From Pseudomonas caspiana (GTDB lineage: Bacteria > Pseudomonadota > Gammaproteobacteria > Pseudomonadales > Pseudomonadaceae): DNA of 64,000 nt. Below the pieces are notes generated by a model. That model made no database searches. It was not told where the DNA came from and saw nothing but the letters and a program-made list of their open reading frames with translations. A program made the position numbers and the translations under genes. Of the stretch, positions 50,623 to 59,456 are shown in pieces; position 1 is the stretch's first letter; each line of letters opens with the position of its first letter. The stretch is taken from assembly GCF_002158995.1 (NCBI RefSeq), contig NZ_LOHF01000016.1, positions 23,633 through 87,632 of the forward strand. The letters run 5' to 3'.

Positions 50623-51075
50623 ATGCAAGGTCCCACCCGCAAAATCGTCCAAGCCGTGCTTTATGAGTTGATTGCTATCGGTGTCTTGTCGCCTTCGCTG
50701 TCCTGGGCTTATGACGAAAGCCTGGTTTACTCAGGCGCACTGTCGGTGCTGCTCTCGGCCACCGCTTTGGTCTGGAACATGGTTTACAACTGGGGATTCG
50801 AATACTGGGAAGCACGCCAGCCGCAACGCAGCCGAACATGGCAGCGCAGGCTGCTGCACTCTCTGGGCTTTGAGGGCGGATTGACGTTGATGTTGATCCC
50901 GGTGATCGCCAGCTGGCTGGATATTTCCTGGTGGTCGGCACTGGCAACCAATCTGGCATTGTTCGTTTTTTTCTTCTTTTACGCATTAGTGTTTCAGTGG
51001 ACATTTGATCGATTGTTTGATGTTCCACTTTCAGCCAAACCGCAGTCCCCAACAATCAAGCAGCACTGTCCATGA
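50623..51075 (+). CDS. PACE-family (AceI-like) efflux protein
   Basis: A 150-residue membrane protein of the proteobacterial antimicrobial compound efflux family, two tandem bacterial-transmembrane-pair repeats. TM1 is near AVLYELIAIGVLSPSLSW, TM2 near LSVLLSATALVWNMVYNWGF, TM3 near LTLMLIPVIASWLDI, and TM4 near ALATNLALFVFFFFYALVFQ. The conserved E in the first TM (LYELIAI) and the WNMVYNWGFE block are diagnostic. AceI exports chlorhexidine and polyamine-like compounds. I chose ATG 50623 (MQGPTRKIVQ), the family start, over 50587. It is divergent from the GcvA-like regulator. Confidence 0.92.
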   Translation: MQGPTRKIVQAVLYELIAIGVLSPSLSWAYDESLVYSGALSVLLSATALVWNMVYNWGFEYWEARQPQRSRTWQRRLLHSLGFEGGLTLMLIPVIASWLDISWWSALATNLALFVFFFFYALVFQWTFDRLFDVPLSAKPQSPTIKQHCP

Positions 51076-51182
51076 ATATTAAGCGTGAATTAAGTATCGC
51101 TGGTTAATCTGGCTTCAACAGGCAACGGAACGAATCAGTTGCCTCCGGATCAATAACACCAGATCAATCAAAAGGAATACCC

Positions 51183-51491
51183 ATGAAAACGTTGAATGCC
51201 TTGTTTGCTGCTGTTGCCCTTACTGCCGCTGCCGGTGCTGCCCAAGCCGACGTGCGTCCTGATCAGATCCCTGGCCTGCTCAAGTCCGGTGCGATCATGG
51301 ACTTCGAAAAGCTGAACAAACTGGCGCAGGACAAGCACCCTGGCTTCACCATTCACGACACTGAACTGGACCAGGACAAGCAAGGCAACTACATCTATCA
51401 GGTTGAACTGCGCGATGCCAAAGGCGTGGAATGGGACGTGGAAGTGAACGCCAAAACCGGCGCTATCGTGAAGGACAAGCAGGATAACTAA
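51183..51491 (+). CDS. Exported PepSY-domain protein
   Basis: A 102-residue periplasmic protein. The signal peptide (MKTLNALFAAVALTAAAGAA) is cleaved near AQA-D at about residue 22. The mature part is a single PepSY domain: DFEKLNKLAQDKHPGFTIHD, then YIYQVELRDAKGVEWDVEVN and AKTGAIVKDKQDN. PepSY domains are thought to inhibit peptidases or bind sensors. SD AAAGGAA lies 5 bases before the ATG. It is monocistronic. Confidence 0.88.
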   Translation: MKTLNALFAAVALTAAAGAAQADVRPDQIPGLLKSGAIMDFEKLNKLAQDKHPGFTIHDTELDQDKQGNYIYQVELRDAKGVEWDVEVNAKTGAIVKDKQDN

Positions 51492-51615
51492 TCGTTATTA
51501 GTTTGGTTGCTAATTACCTGTAGGACTGAACGTGTTCGGGAAGACGGTGGTGCAGACAGTTAACTAGTTACTGCCTGTACCACCGCATCACCAACAAGTT
51601 GGCTCCTGCAGGTTT

Positions 51616-52770
51616 TTACTGTTTCAAACCTACTTTCAACAACTGTCCGCTGTCTTCATCAGTCAGCACGTATATATAACCATCCGGCCCCTGACGCACA
51701 TCACGAATGCGTTTCTTCAGTTCGCCCAGCAAACGTTCTTCATGAACGATCTTGCCATCTTCAAACTCCAGCCGAATCAGATCTTCCGATGCCAGTCCGC
51801 CGATAAACAGGTTGTGATCCCACGCTTTAAAGCGTGACGCGTCGTAAAACGCCATGCCGCTGATGCCCGGTGATTTCTCCCAAACGTGGAAAGGCTTGAC
51901 GGTCCCTTCAACAAACTTGCCTTTGGCTTCCGGGATCGGCTCGCCGGAATAGTTGATGCCATGAGTCGCCAGCGGCCAGCCGTAGTTCTGGGCACGCTCG
52001 ATGATATTTACCTCATCGCCGCCTTTAGGCCCATGTTCGTTGGTCCACAAGGTGCCGGTCCATGGGTTGAGTGCCGCCCCTTGTTGATTACGATGGCCGT
52101 AGGACCAGATTTCCGGACGCACGTTTTTCTGACCAACAAACGGGTTGTCATCCGGGACCTTGCCATCGGCAAACAGGCGCACGATTTTGCCTTGTAGTTT
52201 GTCCAGATCCTGGGCGGTTGGGCGGTTGTTGTTCTCGCCAAGGGCGATAAACAGGTAGCCGTCACGATCAAAGACGATCCGCGAGCCGAAGTGGTTGCCC
52301 ACCGACAGTTTGGGCTGTTGGCGGAAAATCACATTGAAGTCTTCGAGTTTGCTCAGGTCCGTTGAAAGACGTCCACGCCCTGCCGCAGTCCCTGCCGTTT
52401 TACCGTCTTCACTGCCCTCGGAAAAAGTCAGGTAAACCATACGGTCTTTGGCGAAGTCCGGAGACAGCACCACATCCAGCAAACCACCCTGCCCGTTCGT
52501 CCAGACTTTCGGCACGCCAGACAACGGTTCGGACAAGGTGCCGTCAGGCGACACTACTCGCAGGTTGCCTGGTTTTTCAGTGACCAGCATGCCCTTGTTG
52601 TCTGGCAGAAAGGCCACGGCCCAAGGATGAGCAAGCCCTTTGGCCACTTCTTCGACACTGATGGTGCCCTCCTCGGTTTTAAAGTCCTGTACCGGACCTG
52701 CAGCAGCACTCAGCGGCAAGCTCAACAATGCGCTGGCACACAGCGTAGCGATCAAGGTTTTGCAATGCAT
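51616..52770 (-). CDS. PQQ-dependent aldose sugar dehydrogenase (YliI-like)
   Basis: A 384-residue exported protein of the soluble glucose dehydrogenase/YliI beta-propeller family, which oxidises aldoses with PQQ in the periplasm. The signal peptide is MHCKTLIATLCASALLSLPL, ending near SAAA. Family blocks are LAHPWAVAFLPDNKGMLVTE, then GQGGLLDVVLSPDFAKDRMV, HFGSRIVFDRDGYLFIALGE, IWSYGHRNQQGAALNP, LWTNEHGPKGGDEVNIIERA and GWPLATHGINYSG. The catalytic His (in VGNHFGSR or the AHPWAV block) and the PQQ-binding Arg regions are present. Convergent with the PepSY gene. Confidence 0.92.
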   Translation of the reverse strand: MHCKTLIATLCASALLSLPLSAAAGPVQDFKTEEGTISVEEVAKGLAHPWAVAFLPDNKGMLVTEKPGNLRVVSPDGTLSEPLSGVPKVWTNGQGGLLDVVLSPDFAKDRMVYLTFSEGSEDGKTAGTAAGRGRLSTDLSKLEDFNVIFRQQPKLSVGNHFGSRIVFDRDGYLFIALGENNNRPTAQDLDKLQGKIVRLFADGKVPDDNPFVGQKNVRPEIWSYGHRNQQGAALNPWTGTLWTNEHGPKGGDEVNIIERAQNYGWPLATHGINYSGEPIPEAKGKFVEGTVKPFHVWEKSPGISGMAFYDASRFKAWDHNLFIGGLASEDLIRLEFEDGKIVHEERLLGELKKRIRDVRQGPDGYIYVLTDEDSGQLLKVGLKQ

Positions 52771-52822
52771 GGACGATTCCTTATGTCATGAAAAAGCCCC
52801 CGACATGAGGGGGACGCGGGTC

Positions 52823-53149
52823 TCAATCAGTGTTTTTACGGTTTTGCCCGGTGTTGTTGTCGGACGGGCGAGGTGCTTGTTGCCGGGTTGGGTAGCCGTT
52901 GCCGATGCCGCCGTTTTCCAAAGTAGGCGGCCGAGGATTAGGGGCCGTGCTCGGGCCACGCACAGGGGGTGTTGCCGGAACGGTTCCCTGTCGACTATTA
53001 GGGTTGGCGCGGTGAATAGGGCTGTTATTGGGATTGCCGTTGTTGAGCGTGCTGTTGGGTAAGGTCTGAGCTTGGGCAACACTGGTCAACCCGGTTGTCA
53101 GCAGGCCGCCCAATGTGAGGAGTACGACGCGTCGCGCAAAACTGTTCAT
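52823..53149 (-). CDS. Small exported Pro/Asn-rich protein
   Basis: A 108-residue protein with a signal peptide (MNSFARRVVLLTLGGLLTTG, cleavage near AQA-Q). The mature part is low-complexity, rich in Asn, Pro, Thr and Gly (for example NSTLNNGNPNNSPIHRANPN), and probably disordered. It lies upstream of and in line with the sugar dehydrogenase, separated by about 50 bases, so they may be co-transcribed. I do not recognise a family. ATG 53149 has AAGG upstream. Confidence 0.7.
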   Translation of the reverse strand: MNSFARRVVLLTLGGLLTTGLTSVAQAQTLPNSTLNNGNPNNSPIHRANPNSRQGTVPATPPVRGPSTAPNPRPPTLENGGIGNGYPTRQQAPRPSDNNTGQNRKNTD

Positions 53150-53296
53150 CACTTACCTTCTGTTGGAAACGGTAACGATCCGGGTCTTTGATGGCGATTG
53201 CACCACTAGGTTCGCCTTCAACAGGGTGGATGATCAACCCGCGCGGGTGTGAGTTTGTAACAAGGATGTGCAGCCACACAGACTCCAACCGCACCA

Positions 53297-53383
53297 TGGA
53301 AGCGAATTTATTCGCGAAGAGGCCAGAACATCTGATACATCTTCAGACACATTGAAGCCTTCATCGCGAATCAATTCGCTCCA
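53297..53383. repeat. REPIN-like inverted pair, GGAAGCGAATTTATTCGCGA class
   Basis: GGAAGCGAATTTATTCGCGA (53298 on) is mirrored by TCGCGAATCAATTCGCTCCA across about 50 bases. Confidence 0.7.
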
Positions 53384-53421
53384 ACAGGGTTCCGCGTTCA
53401 CACCCAGAGAAAAACATCACC

Positions 53422-54521
53422 ATGACTGACACCACCCAGGCCGCGCCGGCACTGAAGGAAATTTTCAATCGTGCGCGGTTGCAGCACATCGCCGAGCAGA
53501 CCACTGCGATTTACCCCGCGTTCGATACCCCGGCGTTTCTGGCTCATGTCGCCCACGATCTGGACAGCCAGTCACTGATGCAACGGCTCAACCGCGTCAG
53601 TCGCGGCCTGCACGCCGGTTTACCGGCCGAGTACAGCGAGGCGCTGGGGATTCTCTACGAACTCGCGCCGCGCCTGAACAGCAGCTTTGTCAGCCTGATC
53701 CTGCCTGAATACGTGGCGCTGTATGGTCAACAGGACTTTGAGCGCTCGATGCAGGCGTTGAAGTTCTTCACCACCTTCGGCTCGTCGGAGTTTGCCGTGC
53801 GGCATTTCCTGCGCCTCGACTTCCAGCGTGCCCTGCAGATCATGCAGGGCTGGGCACTGGACGAGAATGAACACGTGCGCAGACTGGCCAGCGAAGGCAG
53901 CCGTCCACGTCTGCCGTGGTCATTTCGCCTGGAGACATTGATGATCGACCCGACGCCGGTGCTACCGATTCTCGATAGTCTCAAGACCGACAGCAGCCTC
54001 TACGTGCGCAAGTCAGTGGCCAATCATCTGAACGACATCAGCAAGGACAACCCCGACTGGGTGCTGGAACAGATTGAAAGCTGGTCGCTGGACAACCCAC
54101 ACACCGCCTGGATTGCCCGCCACGCGTTGCGCTCACTGATCAAAAAAGGCGATCGTCGCGCGCTGACGATCATGGGCGCCGGGCATAAGCCACAGGTAAT
54201 TGTCGAGCAGGTCAGCATCACTCCGGGCACGATTCACTTGGGTGACAACCTGAGCCTGGCCTTTCAGTTGACCTCAACGGCAGCGCAAAGCGACTGATCA
54301 TCGACTACGCCATTCACTACGTGAAGAAATCCGGCGGCACCTCGGCCAAGGTCTTCAAGCTCAAGACTCTGGAACTGGAGCCCGGTGAGTCTGTTGCCGT
54401 AACGCGCAAGCTGCAGGTACGCAACTTCACCACCCGCGTGCATTACCCCGGCGTGCATGAACTGGATATCCTGATCAACGGCGAGTGTCTGGCCAGGAGT
54501 CGTTTCGAACTGCGCCCTTGA
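53422..54521 (+). pseudogene. DNA alkylation repair protein (AlkC/AlkD HEAT-repeat family), frameshifted
   Basis: The first frame encodes 291 residues with the HEAT-like helical repeats of AlkC/AlkD DNA glycosylases: DLDSQSLMQRLNRVSRGLHA, then ALKFFTTFGSSEFAVRHFLR, DENEHVRRLASEGSRPRLPW and VRKSVANHLNDISKDNPDWV, which are strongly family-typical. It stops at 54297 after FQLTSTAAQSD. Another frame continues without a break from 54291 as RLIIDYAIHYVKKSGGTSAK and VHELDILINGECLARSRFEL to 54521, the expected immunoglobulin-like C-terminal extension. One base lost near 54286-54290 (CAAAGC) explains this, giving a normal length of about 366. It may be a real mutation or an assembly error. The catalytic HEAT part is complete, so partial activity is possible. 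Confidence 0.85.
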
Positions 54522-54655
54522 GACCTGCACAAATCTTCCAGACACTGGTATTTCAACCGACGAGAATCCACTCCACAAAAATCCACTGAAACGTGGCGAC
54601 CCAAACCCGTTTTTTTCAAACGCAGCGCATACCGCCGTAATCACAGGACCCAGCA

Positions 54656-55492
54656 ATGGCCAATAGCAACTGGATCGACTTGAAGCAGGACAGTGAGTCC
54701 GGTATCGAGACGATTCGCGCGCATTTTGAGGGTCATGCCTATGATCCGCATTGGCATGACAGCTATCTGGTCGGCATTACCGAGCAGGGCCTCCAGCAAT
54801 TTCATTGCAGACGTCAGCGCCGTGTCAGTACGCCGGGGCGGATATTTCTGCTTGAGCCGGGTGAAATTCATGACGGCGATGCTCCGTCTCCGGAGGGCTT
54901 CACCTACCTGACGCTGTATCTGGACCCGAAGTGGCTGGACCGGGAGTTGCGCTCGCTGTTTGAGCACACCCCGGCGGCCTGCCAGATCAGCTTCGCCGAC
55001 ACGCAAGCTGATGACGCGCGCCTGTCCAGCGCCACCGCCACGGCCTTTCAAATGCTGCATGGCGGTGAAATGCGCATCGTGCGCCAGACTGCTCTGGATG
55101 ACCTGCTGTCGAACCTGACCCGGCACATGCGCTGGCGCACTCAAGTAACACCCGATCCGCGCTTGCCGTTAGTGGCACAGACCGCTCGCGATTTTCTGCA
55201 CAGCCATGCCAGCCAGGACATTGGTCTGGATGATCTGGCGCAGGTCACGGGCGTTGACCGGTTTCGTCTGACACGAGCGTTCAAGGCTGCCTTTGGCATC
55301 GCGCCCCACGCGTACCTGATCCAGCTGCGTCTGGCGAAGGCGCGGCGTTTACTGGCCAGCGGCCAATCTCCCGCAGAAGTCGCTGCGGCACTGGGTTTTG
55401 CCGATCAAAGCCATCTGGGTCGCTGGTTTCAGCGGGCTTACCGGATGACGCCTGCCCATTACCGCAAGCGCTGCTCAAACCTTCCAGACTGA
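54656..55492 (+). CDS. AraC-family regulator with cupin sensor
   Basis: A 278-residue AraC-type regulator. The N-terminal cupin-like ligand domain includes FEGHAYDPHWHDSYLVGITE and RIFLLEPGEIHDGDAPSPEG. The C-terminal double HTH has IGLDDLAQVTGVDRFRLTRA, then APHAYLIQLRLAKARRLLAS and EVAAALGFADQSHLGRWFQR. It is immediately upstream of a LysE-type exporter in the same direction (52 bases), a very common pairing in Pseudomonas, so it likely activates that exporter in response to an amino-acid-like ligand. Intact. Confidence 0.94.
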   Translation: MANSNWIDLKQDSESGIETIRAHFEGHAYDPHWHDSYLVGITEQGLQQFHCRRQRRVSTPGRIFLLEPGEIHDGDAPSPEGFTYLTLYLDPKWLDRELRSLFEHTPAACQISFADTQADDARLSSATATAFQMLHGGEMRIVRQTALDDLLSNLTRHMRWRTQVTPDPRLPLVAQTARDFLHSHASQDIGLDDLAQVTGVDRFRLTRAFKAAFGIAPHAYLIQLRLAKARRLLASGQSPAEVAAALGFADQSHLGRWFQRAYRMTPAHYRKRCSNLPD

Positions 55493-55544
55493 CGAAGCAG
55501 CGAGGGTGATGATGGCCTGACGATCCATCACCAATGAGCGCTCC

Positions 55545-56150
55545 ATGGAACAGTTTCTGCCCTTTATGCTGTTTGCCTTCGTGTCATCCATCACGCCCGG
55601 CCCAACCAATATTCTGGTCATGACCAACACCTCACGCTATGGCTGGACGGGTGTCGGACCTATGGTTCTGGGCGCCTGTGGCGGAGCAGCGGCTCTGGTG
55701 TTGTTGGTGGGCACAGGCATCGGCGATGTGTTGGCTCGCCATCAGGGCGTTCAAACCGCGATGTCGTGGCTTGGCATCGCCTGGTTGAGCTGGATGGCGT
55801 GGCAGATTTTCCGCGCGCCAGCCAGGGCCATCGACCCGACCCAGACAGACAGCAAAGGCCCGCGACTGGGTCTGATAGGCGCAGCCGGCCTGCAACTGGT
55901 CAACCCCAAGACCTGGATGATGGCGTTGGTGGTCGTCAGTGTTTTTGCCGGTACAGAAGCCGATCGGGCCCTGCGCGTGGCATATCTATCATTGCTGTTC
56001 TTTCTGATCGCCATCCCGTGCATGACCGCCTGGGCCTGGCTGGGCGTCAGCGCAGCGCGGTTCTGCCAGTCACCGGTGAGCATGCAACGCTTCAACCGCA
56101 GCATGGCGCTGTTGCTGCTGGTATCGACGTGGATGACGGTGTGGGTTTGA
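55545..56150 (+). CDS. LysE/RhtB-family amino-acid exporter
   Basis: A 201-residue LysE-type translocator with about six membrane segments. The family start FLPFMLFAFVSSITPGPTNI contains the SxTPGPxN signature. GYDVIG-like positions are replaced by GWTGVGPMVLGACGGAAALV. NPKTWMMALVVVSVFAG in the middle is also typical. It should export amino acids or homoserine lactone-like compounds. It is co-directional with the AraC gene and convergent with the histidine kinase, whose stop lies 2 bases away. Confidence 0.93.
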   Translation: MEQFLPFMLFAFVSSITPGPTNILVMTNTSRYGWTGVGPMVLGACGGAAALVLLVGTGIGDVLARHQGVQTAMSWLGIAWLSWMAWQIFRAPARAIDPTQTDSKGPRLGLIGAAGLQLVNPKTWMMALVVVSVFAGTEADRALRVAYLSLLFFLIAIPCMTAWAWLGVSAARFCQSPVSMQRFNRSMALLLLVSTWMTVWV

Positions 56151-56151
56151 T

Positions 56152-57327
56152 TCACCCCACTGGCCGGGCCAGGTTGATGGTAAACGTAGTGCCCTCTTCG
56201 GCATTGGAGGTCACGCTGACATCGCCCCAGTGGGCGCGAGCGATTTCACGGACGATAAACAGGCCAAGGCCGATGCTCCGGCTCGGGTCATCATCCGCAA
56301 CGCCGTGCGGCATTGGCTCGAACAGGCCTTCGAGGCGCTCCGGGGGGATGGGCGGGCCGAAGTTGTGCACTGCAATCCTGATCCACTGCGCTTCGAATGC
56401 CGAAGTAATCGTGATATCCGCATTGGCTGCGCCATAGGCCACGGCATTGCTCACGAGATTGTCGACCAACTCGAACAACCGGTCGGCGTCAGCCGTACAA
56501 AAGCCTTCGCCAATGCATTTATGCACCAGCACCCGTCGGGGAAATATCAACCGCTGCTCTTCGACGCTGGCGGCGATCACCTCATGCAGTTGCAGCGGCT
56601 GGGGCACCACGGAAATGCCACTGCCAACCCGCGCCTGCGTAAAGTCCAGCAGATCGACAATCAGACGCTGCGCACGCCCCACGGATTGATTGACCAGCCC
56701 GAGGCTGCGCTGCTGCTTTTCGCTGAGCGATTCCAGGCCGATCAGCCCGGCCGCCATCTTGATCGCTGCGAGCGGGTTGCGCAGGTCATGACTGACGATA
56801 GCCACCATCTGCTCGGCGAAGGTGGCACGAATGTCTGCTTCGGTCTGCGCCAGACGCAGACGGTTCTGCACCGAAGACAGCTCTTTTTGCGATGCCAGTT
56901 GCTGTAGCAGCATCTCCTCGGCTGACAGCCGCGTCTGCGTCAACTCACGCTGATACCTATTGCGCTCTTCGCCACTCATCAGCGCCAGATGATGCACCAC
57001 ACCCTGAGGCGTTTCCCGGCGTATGGCGTTGAGCATCATGGTCAGGGCCTGGCCGTCGCGGTGCACCAGATCGAGCTTGATCTCCGACACCGAGCCCTGC
57101 GTCGTCAGTAGCGGCCCCCAGTGTGTCTGATAGAAAATCTTGTCGCCCAGCGTCAACAAGTCCTGGAAGCGCGCCCCGGCGATACTCGACTGCTCCAGCC
57201 CCAGCCCCAGACAAAAAGTCAGATTGGCCCGCAGAATCGTGCCGTCGTCGCGAGTCAGCAGAAGACCACACGCCGCGCGCTCAAACAGCAGGTCGCTGTC
57301 AGTACTCAATTCGACGTCAACCGGCAA
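56152..57327 (-). CDS. PAS-domain histidine kinase, partner of an RsbQ-like hydrolase
   Basis: A 391-residue cytoplasmic sensor kinase. The N-terminal PAS domain (about residues 8-130) contains FERAACGLLLTRDDGTILRA and GARFQDLLTLGDKIFYQTHW. A coiled linker follows. The H-box is IVSHDLRNPLAAIKMAAGLI, the N box VDNLVSNAVAYGAAN, and the G2 region is GLGLFIVREIARAHW. There are no membrane segments. It starts 11 bases inside the end of the alpha/beta-hydrolase gene. This recalls the Bacillus RsbQ-RsbP module, where a hydrolase supplies the ligand of a PAS sensor; here the output is a histidine kinase and no response regulator is adjacent. Confidence 0.9.
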   Translation of the reverse strand: MPVDVELSTDSDLLFERAACGLLLTRDDGTILRANLTFCLGLGLEQSSIAGARFQDLLTLGDKIFYQTHWGPLLTTQGSVSEIKLDLVHRDGQALTMMLNAIRRETPQGVVHHLALMSGEERNRYQRELTQTRLSAEEMLLQQLASQKELSSVQNRLRLAQTEADIRATFAEQMVAIVSHDLRNPLAAIKMAAGLIGLESLSEKQQRSLGLVNQSVGRAQRLIVDLLDFTQARVGSGISVVPQPLQLHEVIAASVEEQRLIFPRRVLVHKCIGEGFCTADADRLFELVDNLVSNAVAYGAANADITITSAFEAQWIRIAVHNFGPPIPPERLEGLFEPMPHGVADDDPSRSIGLGLFIVREIARAHWGDVSVTSNAEEGTTFTINLARPVG

Positions 57328-58138
57328 AAGTCACCACTCCCGAAGTACCAAGGAACTCATCGATTGCGGCAATACACGCATCAGGGTTGCTCATGTGCGG
57401 ACAATGCCCAATGTTATCGATGACCCGCAGTGTGCAGTCGGGCATGACCCGCTGCAGATAATCGCCCACATCGAGTGGCGCGATAAAATCCTGATTGCAT
57501 TGCAGCACCAGGGTTTTGGTCGGCAATTGCGCCACTTCTTTGCGGTGATCGGCCATAAAGGTCACCCGGGCGAACTGCTGGGAAACTTCAGGGTTGGTGC
57601 GACAGAAACTCTGGGTCAGCTCCTCGCGCAGTTCAGGCCGGTCAGGAGCGCCCATGATGGCCGGAGCCATGGTCCCTGCCCAACCAAAATAGTTGGCGGC
57701 CAGCGTGCTGAGCAGGTTGACGATGTCTTGCCGGGTGAAACCGCCCACATAGTCGCCATCGTTGATGTAGCAAGGCGATGGACCGACCATGACGTGAGCG
57801 GCGAAGTGTCCGGGCTCACGCAAGTCTGCAACGACGCCCATCATCGAACTGACCGAATGGCCGACATGAATCACCGGCCCCGGCCCGGCGAACTCCTTGA
57901 CGATCTCCAGCAGATCGCTGGCGTAGCCGTCCAGCGAGTCGTACTTGCGTTTGTAATAGGCCGACAGATCCGATTGACCGTTGCCCACCAGGTCGTACAC
58001 CACCACTTTGAATCGCTCGGCGAAATGCGGCGCCATGAACCGCCACATGTTCTGGTCGCAACCGAAGCCATGGGAAAACACGAGGGTTGCAGGCCCCTCT
58101 CCCATGACATTGACGTTATTGCGTAACTGCACCGACAT
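57317..58138 (-). CDS. RsbQ/KAI2-like alpha/beta hydrolase
   Basis: A 273-residue alpha/beta hydrolase of the RsbQ/KAI2/D14 group. NNVNVMGEGPATLVFSHGFG, then GCDQNMWRFMAPHF and VVVYDLVGNGQSDLSAY with KKYDSLDGYA-like RKYDSLDGYASDLLEI match the family closely. The nucleophile is Ser95 in HVGHSVSSMMG. The acid lies in LQCNQDFIAPLDVGDYL and the His in DNIGHCPHMSNPD. RsbQ makes a small ligand for the PAS sensor RsbP in Bacillus. Here the overlapping downstream gene is a PAS kinase, supporting a similar signal-producing role. The hydrolysed substrate is unknown. Confidence 0.92.
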   Translation of the reverse strand: MSVQLRNNVNVMGEGPATLVFSHGFGCDQNMWRFMAPHFAERFKVVVYDLVGNGQSDLSAYYKRKYDSLDGYASDLLEIVKEFAGPGPVIHVGHSVSSMMGVVADLREPGHFAAHVMVGPSPCYINDGDYVGGFTRQDIVNLLSTLAANYFGWAGTMAPAIMGAPDRPELREELTQSFCRTNPEVSQQFARVTFMADHRKEVAQLPTKTLVLQCNQDFIAPLDVGDYLQRVMPDCTLRVIDNIGHCPHMSNPDACIAAIDEFLGTSGVVTFAG

Positions 58139-58316
58139 CCGTACCCCTCCAGCACTGATCCGAACAAGATCAGATTGCCACTAATGAATGAGACGAGATT
58201 AGCATCGTTCCGGAGAGGAACCACTCCTACGAAAGCATCTGCTCGCTGAAAAAGCTTGCCTGCGCACACAGGGCTGCTTCTCAATAGCCCCCTTTCGACC
58301 TCACTGTGAACCGCTC

Positions 58317-59312
58317 ATGAGTCAGCTTTACGACGCACGCGGCAATATCTACGCCGTCTGTACACCTCAAGTTCTACGCGAGTTGGGCATCGCCATTGCT
58401 GACGACCCGGCCGATGCAGCATTGAGCCGAAGCGAATGGGCCAGCGCAGCAGTGCGTGCACTTTGCAGTTGGCCAGAGGGTGCGCGACCGACAGGCGCTA
58501 AAGCGCACCGCTCGGATGGCCTATTGATAGGTCCGTTTGAAGAACAAGGGCCTTTTGATCTGTTGATTGTCAACACTGACGGCACGCTGGCCGAGCGCAG
58601 CGGCAACGGCATGACCATCTTTTCCCAGTTCCTGACTGATTACGCTTACGTCGGCACGGAAGGCTTTGAGCTACGGGTTCATCACGATAATCACAACACT
58701 GCATCACCGGTGACCACCCAGGTCGAACCCACCCGCATCGATGGCGATTCGGGTTTCTGGCTGGCACTTGGAAGCCCGACGTTCGGACCTCAGGCTGTCG
58801 GCGCACTCAGCGCCAGCCTGGAGCCTGTGCTGCTCAATGAGCATGCGGCCAGTCAGGTAAATCCCCTGACGCGGATCAACCCGCAGTGGAACCACAGTGT
58901 TTTCGTACGCATCGGCAATCCTCATTGCGTCACGCTGATAAACGATCCAGCAGATTTGCCTGCGTTCGAAGCGTTGCATGAGCAGGAGCTGAACGCGGCG
59001 TTGACGCGTATTGCCTTTGCCAAAGGTGAACTCGGCACAGGCGAACCTTGCCCGGCCGGGGTGAACCTGCAATGGGCGTGGGGGCAGTCAGCAAGTCAGG
59101 TCGTTGCCAGAGTGTTCGAACGCGGCGAAGGCCCCACCGCATCATCCGGCACTAGCGCCAGCGCTGTGGCCAGCGCCGCCTGGCATGCCGGTTTGGTGGA
59201 CGCAGGATTGATTCAGGTCAGCATGCCGGGCGGTACAGCGCCGGTCAGGCTGGAAAAACGGGACGGGGCATTGCGGGTTTCGTTGTTCGGGGTGGCGAAG
59301 GTGGCTGGGTGA
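58317..59312 (+). CDS. DapF-fold protein lacking both catalytic cysteines
   Basis: A 331-residue protein of the diaminopimelate-epimerase/PrpF superfamily. The N-terminal half contains LIVNTDGTLAERSGNGMTIF, corresponding to the DapF block ER/M-C-GNG-x-R, but with Ser95 in place of the catalytic Cys. The C-terminal block VFERGEGPTASSGTSASAVA matches ERG-x-GET-x-ACGTGA with Ser277 in place of the second Cys. FVRIGNPHCVTLINDP is the usual GNPH-V element. Total length is about 50 residues longer than typical DapF (about 275). Thus it may not be a two-base racemase; binding, serine-based chemistry or another reaction is possible. It stands alone without lysine-pathway genes. Confidence 0.8.
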   Translation: MSQLYDARGNIYAVCTPQVLRELGIAIADDPADAALSRSEWASAAVRALCSWPEGARPTGAKAHRSDGLLIGPFEEQGPFDLLIVNTDGTLAERSGNGMTIFSQFLTDYAYVGTEGFELRVHHDNHNTASPVTTQVEPTRIDGDSGFWLALGSPTFGPQAVGALSASLEPVLLNEHAASQVNPLTRINPQWNHSVFVRIGNPHCVTLINDPADLPAFEALHEQELNAALTRIAFAKGELGTGEPCPAGVNLQWAWGQSASQVVARVFERGEGPTASSGTSASAVASAAWHAGLVDAGLIQVSMPGGTAPVRLEKRDGALRVSLFGVAKVAG

Positions 59313-59344
59313 ACACCACCATTCTCCGACATTGCGGACATGAC

Positions 59345-59418
59345 CTGTAAGAGCTGCCGAAGGCTGTGATGACGATATGTCAGGAAGATTGCTTGCGCAG
59401 CCCTCGGCAGCTCCTACC
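59345..59418. repeat. REP-like inverted pair, GAGCTGCCGAAGGCTG class
   Basis: TGTAAGAGCTGCCGAAGGCT is mirrored by GCAGCCCTCGGCAGCTCCTA. Same class as 48051-48120. Confidence 0.75.
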
Positions 59419-59456
59419 GGTACATCTTGTCTGACAGGGGGCAGGACACCAGCGTC

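Noticed and set aside
57140..58126. 328-codon plus ORF
   Set aside because: Antisense to the RsbQ-like hydrolase and kinase genes.
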